Positions 31,145 through 39,310 of a stretch of DNA of 55,128 bases are shown in pieces (the stretch's first letter is position 1; every line of letters starts with the position of its first letter). Source of the stretch: Candidatus Bipolaricaulota bacterium (GTDB taxonomy: Bacteria; Bipolaricaulota; Bipolaricaulia; RBG-16-55-9; DRXL01); NCBI GenBank assembly GCA_025061735.1, contig JANXAU010000038.1, forward strand, positions 1-55,128, in the 5' to 3' direction. The notes under the pieces were generated by a model. The model was given only the letters and a program-made list of their open reading frames with translations, did no database searches and was not told where the DNA came from. Position numbers and translations under genes: made by a program.

Positions 31145-34100
31145 TCAATCGCATTCCGAGAAGCCGCAGTCGCTGCAGACGTAGCAACCGTTGGTGAAGA
31201 TCACCACGCCCCCGCAGCTGGGACACAGCTCGATATCGCGCTTGGCGTCGTGCCCATTCGCGCCGGTGTGCGGCGGAGTCGGCTTCACTTCTTCGAGCAG
31301 TTTCAATTGCTCGCCGCCCTTCAGATACTCCGCGATCGCTTTGGCGATCGCATCGGGCACGGAGAAGACGACCGTGCCATCTTCTTGGACGACGGGGCGC
31401 GAGCCGCGAATCAAGCTCAATTGATCAATGATCGCGCTGGGCTTGACCCCCGATCTCAAAGCGAGCGAGATCAACCGCCCAATCGCTTCAGTAAACGCGG
31501 CCGTTGAGGTGCCGGACTTGCCCAGCCCCTGCACAAAGACTTCCACGATCCCTTCTTCGTCCTCGTTGACCGTGATGAAGACCGTGCCCAGCTCGGTCTT
31601 CATGCGATAGGTCTTGCCCTTGACGACCTTGGGGCGCGGGCGCGGGGCCAGCGTAGCGCGCGCGGGCTTCTCGCTCTCTTTCTGAGATTTCGCCTCGGCC
31701 TGCGTCAACAAGATGCCCTCGCGCGAGCCTTCTCTATAAACCGTGATCCCCTTGCACCCCGCCTTCCACGCCTCCAGATAAATATCTCCAATCGTTTCAG
31801 GCGATACGTCTTTAGCGAGATTGACCGTGCTGGAGATCGCGTGATCTATATGCTTTTGGATCGTCGCCTGCATTCGGACTCTCATAATCGGCTCGATCTC
31901 GTGCGCCGTGACGAAGACCTTAGGCAGCTCTTTAAGATTCTTAAGCCCGTGAGCCTTCATATACTCTTGTACCAACGGGTGACTCACTTCGAACTCGTCT
32001 TTGCTCAGCGACTTGGACTTGCGCACATACGTCAACGAGAAGATCGGCTCGATCCCGGACGTACAGCCTGCAAGTACCGATCCTGAGCCCACCGGCGGCA
32101 CCGTCAAGAGCGCCGCGTTGCGCAGCCCGTTCTTCTTGATCTTCTCGATCAGAGATGCATCCAGACGCCGGATGAACGCGCTCTTCAGATGCTTCTCGCC
32201 GTCAAACGCCGGGAAGACCCCTTTCTCCACAGCCAGCTCCGTGCTCTCGTCGTAGACGATATGCTTGATGCGCTCAAAGAGCTTATCTGTAAATTCAATC
32301 GCTTCTTGGGTATCGTACTTCAAATTGAGCTTGATGAGCATGTCGCCAAAGCCCGTAAAGCCCACGCCGATGCGTCGCGAGCGCAACGAGGCGTCGCGCT
32401 GGGCCGGCAGCGGGTGCTTGTCGGCGTTGTAGTCGAGCACGTCATCCAAGAAGCGCACCGCGTAGCGCAGCGCCCTCTCGAGATTGGCCCAATCTACCCG
32501 TGCAGCGGACGCGAAGCTGTCCAGCACAAACTGTGAGAGATTGATATTCCCCAGACAGCATGCTCCATAGGCCTCCAACGGGATCTCGCTGCATGGGTTG
32601 GTCGTGATCACTTCCATTCCGTTGTACTCGGTAGTCGACTCGCGCTTGACGTTGTCCCAGAAGATCACGCCCGGCTCGGCCGACGCCCACGCGTTCTTGA
32701 CCAACTTCTCCCAGATCTCCCGCGCCCGCACCCGCTTCTCGATACGCCCGACCCTGCCGCTCTCGTAACGCAGCACGAACTCATCGTCGCGCTCAACGGC
32801 TCTCATAAACTCGTCGGTCACGCGCACGCTGATGTTCGCATACTGGACCTTGCGGCGCTCCGGGTCGTTCTTGATCTCAATAAAATCTAAGACGTCGGGA
32901 TGATCGACGCTGATGGTGATCATCAGGGCGCCTCTGCGTCCTGCTTGTCCGATCGTGCCCGTGGTCGTAGAGAAGAGTTCCATGAAGCTCACAGAACCCG
33001 ACGAGTAGATCGCCGAGTTGTTGACGGGGGTGCCTTTAGGCCTCAGAATCGAGATATCCGTTCCGACGCCGCCGCCGAGAGAATAGGTGCGTGCGGCTTC
33101 TTTGCACCACTCAAAGATCCCTTCGATAGAGTCTTCTTTGATCGGAATGACGTAACAATTGTGCGCTACGGCAAATTCGGCGACGAACGAGTGATCCTCC
33201 GCGACGCTCAGATCATAGACAGTTATGGGCTGTGAGGCAGTCCAGCCACACTCTTTGACCTTCACGAAGAGCTCGCCGTCTATGACTTTATAGAAATAGT
33301 TTTGCGGGGCTTCCGCGAATGAAGACTCGTAGTCCCAGTCCCCCTCCAGCCACGCCTTGAGGGCCTCGACATAGCGCTGGGTGCCAATGTGAATCCACAT
33401 GCCGCGATGGCGAGTGTACTTCAGAATCCCCTCCCAGCGCAGCGAGGCAACAATACCCAAGCGCAACAAGATACAGAAGACCTGGCGTACCAACGAGGGA
33501 TTGGCCAGGAAGAGTTTCACAAAGTCATCCCTCACCACGCCATCGCCTAAGAAGAGACCGGCGATGAACGCCTTCTGCACAACAGGCGGTGCGGTCAAGA
33601 ACCACGCGGGCAGCTCCTTCTCATGCGCTCGCACGGCCCCGCAGAAGAACGAGCGCACAAAATCTGCTAGGATCCGGCTGTGGGCATAGACGCGCAACCA
33701 ATGCCCCGGCTGATCCGTGCGTTCTTGAATCGTAGCTTCTACCCCGAAGAGCTGCCGCGTCAGCTCACAGATCGCTTCGGCATACGAGCGCTCGTCTTTG
33801 CTCAAAGTGAAGTACACGCTGTGATCTGTGATCCCGCCCTCGGCTACAAAAAAACCCAACCATAAGCCTAAGCGCTCGTCTACTGCGATCTTCCGACGGA
33901 CGCGCTTGCTCTCTTTAACCGCTACCGCTCCGTTGCCGCCGACGTACGCCGTCGCGGTGTAGACGCTCTCGTCCTCCTCGAGCAAGTTCTCCTCTACGTA
34001 GTCGGCCAGATCCAGTTCGCGCGGGGCTTCGTTTTCAGATGAGCCGATGCGCCCCACGCGCACGTAGTGCGAGGGCGTCAGCTCTTGGGCCGTGACCCAG

Positions 34101-34636
34101 TCAACCTTCGTACCATCAAACGCAAGAAAGCGATGATCTTTCGTGGCGTAGATCGTCTGATCGCCCAGATACCACAGCTTAAGAGAGCGCAAGGGTTCTG
34201 CGATCTCGCGGCTCATCGTGTGGGTGACGGGCCGGAAGCGATTGCGATGGGTGAGGACCTCTTCGCCGACTTCGATCTGCTCGATGGGCTTGGGGCCTTG
34301 GCGCGTCCAGACCTGCGTGCCTGCGGGGAAGCAGTTGAGCAGCGTGGCGCGTCGGGGCTGGCCTGCCCCAAACATAATCCGCCCCCCGGGGATGAAGCGA
34401 AAGCCTTCCAAGAGCCAATAGAACTTCTTCTCCCACTCGCGGCGCCGCTTCGCGTCTATCTCCACAGACGCGATCTCGCGCGCCACCCGCTCCCACATCT
34501 CTGGAGGGGTCTTCTCGATGATCCTCCCCGACAGATCGCGCAGAGCGTATTTGTCCAGAAAACAGCGAATGCGAAGTTCATCGCCTCCAAAGAACTCCGC
34601 CGTCTCTTGCTTCACAGCCTCCAATTTGCGAGCCAT
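31145..34636 (-). CDS. nrdJ: Class II (B12-dependent) ribonucleotide reductase with intein
   Basis: NrdJ makes deoxyribonucleotides using adenosylcobalamin, so it works with or without oxygen. The 1163-residue precursor contains an N-terminal extein (1-101), an intein (102-493), and the catalytic barrel. The latter has NPCSEIPLEAYG (active-site cysteine and glutamate), GRRGALMITISVDHPD and PPVGSGSVLAGCTSGIEP. The C-terminus carries a zinc-ribbon-like tail (CPSCGG, CYVCSDCGFSECD) usual in this class. The intein interrupts the extein directly before the first redox cysteine (C494 in CYVIPI). The mature enzyme would be about 771 residues. It heads a minus-strand run that ends with another B12 enzyme, methylmalonyl-CoA mutase. 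Confidence 0.95.
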   Translation of the reverse strand: MARKLEAVKQETAEFFGGDELRIRCFLDKYALRDLSGRIIEKTPPEMWERVAREIASVEIDAKRRREWEKKFYWLLEGFRFIPGGRIMFGAGQPRRATLLNCFPAGTQVWTRQGPKPIEQIEVGEEVLTHRNRFRPVTHTMSREIAEPLRSLKLWYLGDQTIYATKDHRFLAFDGTKVDWVTAQELTPSHYVRVGRIGSSENEAPRELDLADYVEENLLEEDESVYTATAYVGGNGAVAVKESKRVRRKIAVDERLGLWLGFFVAEGGITDHSVYFTLSKDERSYAEAICELTRQLFGVEATIQERTDQPGHWLRVYAHSRILADFVRSFFCGAVRAHEKELPAWFLTAPPVVQKAFIAGLFLGDGVVRDDFVKLFLANPSLVRQVFCILLRLGIVASLRWEGILKYTRHRGMWIHIGTQRYVEALKAWLEGDWDYESSFAEAPQNYFYKVIDGELFVKVKECGWTASQPITVYDLSVAEDHSFVAEFAVAHNCYVIPIKEDSIEGIFEWCKEAARTYSLGGGVGTDISILRPKGTPVNNSAIYSSGSVSFMELFSTTTGTIGQAGRRGALMITISVDHPDVLDFIEIKNDPERRKVQYANISVRVTDEFMRAVERDDEFVLRYESGRVGRIEKRVRAREIWEKLVKNAWASAEPGVIFWDNVKRESTTEYNGMEVITTNPCSEIPLEAYGACCLGNINLSQFVLDSFASAARVDWANLERALRYAVRFLDDVLDYNADKHPLPAQRDASLRSRRIGVGFTGFGDMLIKLNLKYDTQEAIEFTDKLFERIKHIVYDESTELAVEKGVFPAFDGEKHLKSAFIRRLDASLIEKIKKNGLRNAALLTVPPVGSGSVLAGCTSGIEPIFSLTYVRKSKSLSKDEFEVSHPLVQEYMKAHGLKNLKELPKVFVTAHEIEPIMRVRMQATIQKHIDHAISSTVNLAKDVSPETIGDIYLEAWKAGCKGITVYREGSREGILLTQAEAKSQKESEKPARATLAPRPRPKVVKGKTYRMKTELGTVFITVNEDEEGIVEVFVQGLGKSGTSTAAFTEAIGRLISLALRSGVKPSAIIDQLSLIRGSRPVVQEDGTVVFSVPDAIAKAIAEYLKGGEQLKLLEEVKPTPPHTGANGHDAKRDIELCPSCGGVVIFTNGCYVCSDCGFSECD
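33158..34333 (-). mobile_element. Intein with LAGLIDADG homing endonuclease in nrdJ
   Basis: The intein is 392 residues (102-493 of the precursor). It starts with the splice cysteine (CFPAGTQVW), has block B ATKDHRFLAF, and ends with block F/G VYDLSVAEDHSFVAEFAVAHN before extein cysteine 494. The penultimate histidine, terminal asparagine and +1 cysteine needed for splicing are all present. Two LAGLIDADG-type helices are visible: LGLWLGFFVAEGG and FIAGLFLGDG, each with its acidic residue, so the endonuclease looks intact and the element may still be mobile. Confidence 0.95.
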
Positions 34637-34783
34637 TCTCCTATCCCCCTTTTGTTATGCCTCGTCGCAATCATCGCTACGCGCGGGAACGTCGCACCGG
34701 GGAAAAAATAATAGAACCGATACCTTCAGGATCCTTCCAAGAGGGGTCCGTCGCCGCATACCGAAAAGCCGCTTCTCTTGTCT

Positions 34784-34811
34784 ATTATAGCACAAGCTCT
34801 TCGGGATTCAA
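34784..34811 (-). promoter_or_regulatory. nrdJ promoter, proximal
   Basis: Minus-strand TTGAAT (34806-34811), 16-base spacer, perfect TATAAT (34784-34789) with TG extension. It would leave a leader of about 140 bases before nrdJ, in which I recognise no riboswitch. Confidence 0.6.
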
Positions 34812-34856
34812 CGTGGCCGACATCACCCCAGTTCCGGCGGACGTCTCCGTGGTCGC

Positions 34857-34885
34857 ATTATCGAGCAAAGCTGGGAGGCTGTCAA
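34857..34885 (-). promoter_or_regulatory. nrdJ promoter, distal
   Basis: Minus-strand TTGACA (34880-34885), 17-base spacer, GATAAT (34857-34862). Together with the proximal promoter this makes a tandem pair in the 294-base gap between the UPF0173 gene and nrdJ. Confidence 0.6.
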
Positions 34886-34930
34886 GGGCGACAGCCGACC
34901 CACTTTTTCAATAACTCCGTTCTGGCTACG

Positions 34931-35605
34931 TCAAAGCTCGCGGCTCTCGCCAGGACGCAAGATGAGAACTTGGCTTTGTGTTTGGGATTCGACTCTCTTT
35001 TTGAACTGCTCGGCGTCCTGCCGGATCACGGGCAGGGTGTCGTAGTGAATCGGGATGACGATCTTGGGGTTGAGCAACCGCACGGCCTCTAGGGCTTCGT
35101 CAGGCCCCATCGTATAGTAGCTGCCGATGGGGATAAAAGCCAGATCCAATCCCAATTTCCCGATGAGCGCCATATCGCCAAAGAGCGCCGTATCCCCCGC
35201 GTGATAGATCTTCTTGTTCTCTAGGGTCGTCAGCACGACGCCACAGGGCATCCCTAAGTAATGTCCGTCATGGCTGGAGCTGTGAAACGCCGGGGTGAAC
35301 TGCACCTTCCCGAAGGGGAAGCTGTGCGGCCCGCCGATGTTCATCCCGTGGGCTTGGGCGCCTTTGGATTGACAGTAGCTGGCCAACTCAAAGATCGCGA
35401 TGATGGGAGCGCCGGTGCGCTTGGAGATCGGGATCGCATCGCCCAGATGATCGCTGTGACCGTGCGTGAGAAGGATCGCATCGGGCTTGAAATCCTCGGG
35501 CTTGTGCTTGGCCACGGGGTTCCCGGTGATGAACGGGTCGATCAGAATCGAGTGCTTCTCGGTCTTGATCTCGACGGCGGCGTGTCCAATATACGTAACG
35601 CGCAT
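34931..35605 (-). CDS. UPF0173-family metal-dependent hydrolase
   Basis: A 224-residue metallo-beta-lactamase-fold hydrolase. The metal site is in LTHGHSDHLGDAIPI; FHSSSHDGHYLG and YHAGDTALFGDM supply further ligands. This matches the UPF0173 (YtkL-like) family, whose substrate is unknown. The ATG at 35603-35605 starts MRVTYIGHAAVEI and follows GGAGGAGG; a reading starting at 35677 is unlikely. It lies downstream of the oxidase operon on the same strand with a 76-base gap. Confidence 0.88.
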   Translation of the reverse strand: MRVTYIGHAAVEIKTEKHSILIDPFITGNPVAKHKPEDFKPDAILLTHGHSDHLGDAIPISKRTGAPIIAIFELASYCQSKGAQAHGMNIGGPHSFPFGKVQFTPAFHSSSHDGHYLGMPCGVVLTTLENKKIYHAGDTALFGDMALIGKLGLDLAFIPIGSYYTMGPDEALEAVRLLNPKIVIPIHYDTLPVIRQDAEQFKKRVESQTQSQVLILRPGESREL

Positions 35606-35681
35606 CAGGGCCAACCTCCTCCACGGGACCTTGGGCTTCTCTTGATGATACAGCCAGAAGGGAGAGAGCGCAAGCAAAACT

Positions 35682-35876
35682 CTACGGCTCTCGCGTCGCG
35701 CGATAGAACCTCCACGCGATCAGCCCTAAGATAAGAAAGGGCACAGGGATGAGCACGTAGAGCACCCACGCCATCGGCCCCAGAATGCTAGAGAGATCCT
35801 GACGTAGCTCGTGATGGGCCAAGGCTTCTACACCCAACAAGCCGCTGAGCAAGAGCGCTGTTTTAAAAAGACGCAT
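35682..35876 (-). CDS. Small membrane protein at the end of the oxidase operon
   Basis: A 64-residue protein with an N-terminal hydrophobic segment that looks like a signal peptide (LFKTALLLSGLLGVEALA) and one clear transmembrane helix (MAWVLYVLIPVPFLILGLIAWRF is the hydrophobic region, about residues 35-57). It starts one base after the coxD stop, so it belongs to the cytochrome oxidase operon. No family recognised; an accessory or assembly subunit is possible. Confidence 0.65.
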   Translation of the reverse strand: MRLFKTALLLSGLLGVEALAHHELRQDLSSILGPMAWVLYVLIPVPFLILGLIAWRFYRATREP

Positions 35877-35877
35877 C

Positions 35878-36222
35878 TTATCTCCCCCCGAAGAAGAGCT
35901 GTCGCACCCACGCGACGTAGTCGCCCTCGCCCATGGTGAAGATCGCCAAGACGATCAACAAGACCAAGGGCAAGAGGATCGCATAGACCAACGCGGGACG
36001 CTCAAAGCGCAGATGCATAAAGTAGTTGACGATCAGCGTCGCTTTCACTAAAGAGAACGCCGTGATCAAGAACCGTTGCAACCAGAGGGGGTGAATATCA
36101 AAATAGTCCACAAAATATGAGAGCGCGCTGAGAACAAAGAGCGCCCCCCAGACGACCAGGTAGACCCTTATCGGGTGATGCTGCTCGCCGCCCGCGTGCT
36201 CTTTCTTTATCTCTTTCTCCAT
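35878..36222 (-). CDS. coxD: Cytochrome c oxidase subunit IV
   Basis: A 114-residue subunit IV of the caa3/bo3 type. It has a charged N-terminus and three transmembrane helices (IRVYLVVWGALFVLSALSYF, FLITAFSLVKATLIVNYFMH, VYAILLPLVLLIVLAIFTMG). The conserved NYFMHLRFERP segment marks the family. The ATG at 36220-36222 follows GGGAGG and overlaps no other gene; an upstream start at 36255 would run into coxC. Confidence 0.88.
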   Translation of the reverse strand: MEKEIKKEHAGGEQHHPIRVYLVVWGALFVLSALSYFVDYFDIHPLWLQRFLITAFSLVKATLIVNYFMHLRFERPALVYAILLPLVLLIVLAIFTMGEGDYVAWVRQLFFGGR

Positions 36223-36232
36223 AGAGCCTCCC

Positions 36233-36889
36233 TCAGAGCAGATAGAAGAACGCAAAGATGAAGACCCAGACCAAATCTACAAAGTGCCAATAGAGACCCG
36301 CTATCTCAACGTTCTGATAGCTCCCACGACGCTCGTAGACGCCGCGCATCGCTTTGATCGCGACGATCAAGAGATAGATCACTCCGGCGGTGACGTGCAG
36401 CCCGTGAAAACCCGTGAGCATGAAGAACGCTGCACCAAACTGCGGCGCGCCCATCGGGTTCTCCCAAGGCCGAAAGCCCTCGTGAATCAGCTTCGTCCAT
36501 TCAAAGGCTTGCATCCCCACGAACGTTAGCCCCAGCAAAGCCGTGAGCATCAAAAAAAGCCCGGTCTTGGCGCGGTTCTTTTGGTATCCATACGTCACCG
36601 CGAGCGCCATCGTGCCGCTGCTGCTGATCAGGACAAACGTCATAATGGCTATCAGCAACAACGGGATTTCCGTGTGCCCGACGTGCAGGGCGAAGACTTT
36701 TTCAGTGGAGGGCCACGGGGAAGTGGCCGCCAAGCGCGCTCCGGCGTAAGCCGCTAAGAAGCTCCCGAAGACAAACGCATCGCTCAAGAGGAAGATCCAC
36801 ATCATCGCCTTGCCCCAGCTCACCTTGAACGTCTGCTGATCCGACGCCCAGTCGGCGATGATCTCTCGCAGGGTTGAAGGCTTCTCCAT
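36233..36889 (-). CDS. coxC: Cytochrome c oxidase subunit III
   Basis: A 218-residue subunit III with about six or seven transmembrane helices: WIFLLSDAFVFGSFLAAYAG, then IPLLLIAIMTFVLISSSGTM, TGLFLMLTALLGLTFVGMQ, and the end NVEIAGLYWHFVDLVWVFIF, which is the family signature. FHGLHVTAGVIYL carries the conserved histidine. I prefer the ATG at 36887-36889, seven bases after GGAG, to the ATG two codons earlier. A second subunit III gene lies directly upstream. Confidence 0.92.
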   Translation of the reverse strand: MEKPSTLREIIADWASDQQTFKVSWGKAMMWIFLLSDAFVFGSFLAAYAGARLAATSPWPSTEKVFALHVGHTEIPLLLIAIMTFVLISSSGTMALAVTYGYQKNRAKTGLFLMLTALLGLTFVGMQAFEWTKLIHEGFRPWENPMGAPQFGAAFFMLTGFHGLHVTAGVIYLLIVAIKAMRGVYERRGSYQNVEIAGLYWHFVDLVWVFIFAFFYLL

Positions 36890-36910
36890 GCTCATCTCCT
36901 TTGCTCGCTT

Positions 36911-36950
36911 CCCCCTCTCCCTCTCAGGGAGAGGGATGGGGTGAGGGTCA
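36911..36950. repeat. Palindromic repeat between two oxidase subunit III genes
   Basis: CCCTCTCCCT (36913-36922) pairs with AGGGAGAGGG (36926-36935) across a 3-base loop, followed by GGGGTGAGGG. This is a solo copy of the same family as the repeats in purL and around the DUF559 gene. Confidence 0.8.
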
Positions 36951-37550
36951 TCATGTCGTCACCCACATCAAGATCAGAATGACGATCCAGACGGCCAAGA
37001 GAAAGTGCCAATAGAGAGCGCAGAGTTCGAGCTTGGTAGAGAGAGGGGTGGCGAAGCCCTTTGCTCCGTCCCGGCTCTCCCCTCGCCCCTCCTGAATCAC
37101 ACACCTCGCCGTCTGCGTCCACGCGATCAGTCCGCCCAACAGATGTAAGCCGTGTAAAGCCGTCAACAGATAGAAGAAGCTGCTTGCGGGGTTGGTCGCC
37201 AGAAAATAGCCCGCGTGGGCCAGCTCTCTCCACGCCCAGAGCTGCCCGAGGAGAAAGAGCACCGCGAGCGCTCCCCCCGCGAGCCACAGCGTAGAGGCGA
37301 ATGGTCGTTCGCCCCTACGTCGTCGCGCCCCCTCAAGCGCTAAGCTGCTGAGCACAAGCACGAGCGTGTTGAGCCAGAGCAGCGCGGGCTTGGGCAGCGC
37401 GTGCTCATCGGCAGTCCCCAAGCGCACCAGATAGGCGCTCAGCAGCATCGCGAAGAGCATCGTAACGACGCCCAGAAAGAGCCAGAGAGCCACCCTGGTT
37501 GGGGGGAACTCGTGCGATGGCGTCCCGTTCGTTCCCAGCGTGGTGTTCAT
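36951..37550 (-). CDS. Second heme-copper oxidase subunit III-like protein
   Basis: A 199-residue membrane protein with five or so helices. VALWLFLGVVTMLFAMLLSAYL and the end ALYWHFLLAVWIVILILMWV match the subunit III family (CtaE-like), and ALHGLHLLGGLIAW carries the family histidine. Its ATG overlaps the coxA stop (ATGA). The cytoplasmic loop ALEGARRRRGERPFAST is encoded by a separate 28-base palindrome. Two consecutive subunit III genes are unusual but occur in oxidases where the subunit is split or duplicated. Confidence 0.85.
   Translation of the reverse strand: MNTTLGTNGTPSHEFPPTRVALWLFLGVVTMLFAMLLSAYLVRLGTADEHALPKPALLWLNTLVLVLSSLALEGARRRRGERPFASTLWLAGGALAVLFLLGQLWAWRELAHAGYFLATNPASSFFYLLTALHGLHLLGGLIAWTQTARCVIQEGRGESRDGAKGFATPLSTKLELCALYWHFLLAVWIVILILMWVTT
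37291..37318. repeat. Short palindrome inside the second subunit III gene
   Basis: GTAGAGGCGAA (37291-37301) and TTCGCCCCTAC (37308-37318) form inverted arms with one mismatch around a 6-base loop. It encodes an arginine-rich loop. Palindromes of this GTAGGGGCGA type are scattered in many bacterial genomes, so it may be an inserted mobile repeat of a second family. Confidence 0.55.
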
Positions 37551-39292
37551 ACGCGTACTCTTGCCTTTTCAGATGGAGGAACGGTCTGGGGGACATAGTC
37601 TTGCGGAGCGTCGGGGAGGCTGTAGTCATAGGCCCCGCGATAGACGACGGGAAGCTGCTCTCCCCAGTTGCCGTGCGGAGGGGGCGTGGTGGGCGTCTGC
37701 CATTCCAGCGTCGTCGCTCGCCAAGGATTGGCTTCGGCCTTGCGCCCTTTGAAAACGCTCCAGACGAGATTGAAGACGAAGATTAGTTGCGCCGCGCCCA
37801 CGATTAGGGCAACAACCGTGATAAACGCGTTCAGATCGTTAATAATATCCGGGAACGACTCAATCCCTCTGAACGAGAAATACCGGCGCGGCACCCCCAA
37901 AAAGCCCTCGCCCAACATCGGGAAGAAGATCAGATAAGACCCCACAAACGTCACCCAGAAGTGCAACTTCCCCAGAGCTTCGCTGTACATTCTCCCGACA
38001 GCCTTGGGGAACCAGTGATACAGCCCCCCGAAGATCCCAAAGATCGCCGAGACGCCCATGACTAAGTGAAAGTGCCCCGTCACAAAGTAGGTGTCGTGGA
38101 GGGGAACGTCCACGATCACGTTCCCCAAGAAGAGCCCCGTCAATCCACCAATAATGAACGTGCTGATGAAGCCGATGGCGAAGAGCATCGGCGTATTCAA
38201 GTGCAGATTGCCCTTCCAAAGGGTGAGCAGCCAGTTGTACGTCTTCACAGCAGAGGGAATCGCAATGATCAACGTCGCGATGGCGAACCAGAACCCAAAG
38301 TAGGGGTTCATGCCGCTGACGAACATATGGTGCGCCCAGACGACAAAGCCAATCGCTGCAATCGCGGCCATCGAGATCACCATCGCCTTGTAGCCGAAGA
38401 TCGGCTTGCGGGCGTGCGTCGCCAAGAGATCAGAAATGACTCCCATTGCGGGCAAGATGACGATATAGACTTCAGGGTGGCCGAAGTACCAGAAGAGATG
38501 CTGATAGAGAATCGGGTTGCCCCCTTCGCGCCCCAGTTGCTTCCCTAAGAGATTGACGACGGGAATGAAGAAGCTCGTCCCAAAGAGATTATCCAAGAGC
38601 AGCATCACGCCGCCGACAAAGAGCGCAGGAAACGCAAAGAGCGCCAAGACCGAAGCGATAAAGATCCCCCAGACCGTCAGGGGCATGCGCATCAGGGTCA
38701 TCCCGCGCGTGCGCATCTGCAAGACGGTCGTCACGTAGTTGAGGCCCCCCATCGTTCCCGCAGCCACGAAGACCGCCAGCGAGAGAATCATCAAGCGAAT
38801 CCCCCACTCCGACCCCGGCGAGGCATTCGGCAGCACCGACTGCGGGGGGTAGAGCGTCCAGCCCGCGCCTGTTGGCCCTCCAGGCACGAAGAACGCCGCC
38901 AAGAGCAAGAGCACCGAGGCCAGATACGTCCAGTAGCTGAGCATATTCAGAAACGGGAAGGCCATATCGCGCGCGCCGATCATCAACGGGATGAGATAGT
39001 TCCCAAAGCCCCCCAGCAAGGCAGCCGTCAGCAGATAGACGATCATGATCATGCCGTGCTGGGTCATAAATTGCAGATAGTTATTGGGATTGATGAAGTT
39101 GAACTCCCCGGGGAAGCCCAATTGCAAACGCATCAGCCACGAGAGAAAGAGTCCCACAAAGCCTACGATCAACGCCGTGATCATATATTGAATGGCGATG
39201 ACTTTGTGGTCTTGGCTGAAGATATATCGGCTCCAGAAGCTGGTAGGCTCGTGATGGTGTTCTTGGGTTGGATGAGAGACGGCGTGAGCCAC
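37547..39292 (-). CDS. coxA: Cytochrome c oxidase subunit I
   Basis: The 581-residue catalytic subunit with 12 or more helices. Heme and copper ligands are visible: QHGMIMI (heme a), WYFGHPEVYI (CuB histidine, with the A1-type glutamate two residues on), WAHHMF (two CuB histidines) and HDTYFVTGHFHLVMG (hemes a3 and a). The PEVY glutamate places it in the A1 class, which pumps protons through D and K channels. GTG start with GAGGGTG ahead, 18 bases after coxB. Confidence 0.96.
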   Translation of the reverse strand: MAHAVSHPTQEHHHEPTSFWSRYIFSQDHKVIAIQYMITALIVGFVGLFLSWLMRLQLGFPGEFNFINPNNYLQFMTQHGMIMIVYLLTAALLGGFGNYLIPLMIGARDMAFPFLNMLSYWTYLASVLLLLAAFFVPGGPTGAGWTLYPPQSVLPNASPGSEWGIRLMILSLAVFVAAGTMGGLNYVTTVLQMRTRGMTLMRMPLTVWGIFIASVLALFAFPALFVGGVMLLLDNLFGTSFFIPVVNLLGKQLGREGGNPILYQHLFWYFGHPEVYIVILPAMGVISDLLATHARKPIFGYKAMVISMAAIAAIGFVVWAHHMFVSGMNPYFGFWFAIATLIIAIPSAVKTYNWLLTLWKGNLHLNTPMLFAIGFISTFIIGGLTGLFLGNVIVDVPLHDTYFVTGHFHLVMGVSAIFGIFGGLYHWFPKAVGRMYSEALGKLHFWVTFVGSYLIFFPMLGEGFLGVPRRYFSFRGIESFPDIINDLNAFITVVALIVGAAQLIFVFNLVWSVFKGRKAEANPWRATTLEWQTPTTPPPHGNWGEQLPVVYRGAYDYSLPDAPQDYVPQTVPPSEKARVRV

Positions 39293-39310
39293 GGTTTCAC
39301 CCTCTCTTTC

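Noticed and set aside
34640-34860. NrdR boxes or a cobalamin riboswitch before nrdJ
   Set aside because: One weak TTGTG-CTAT-ATAG-ACAA symmetry overlaps the proximal -10 box, but spacing and sequence do not fit a tandem NrdR pair, and no B12 box is present.
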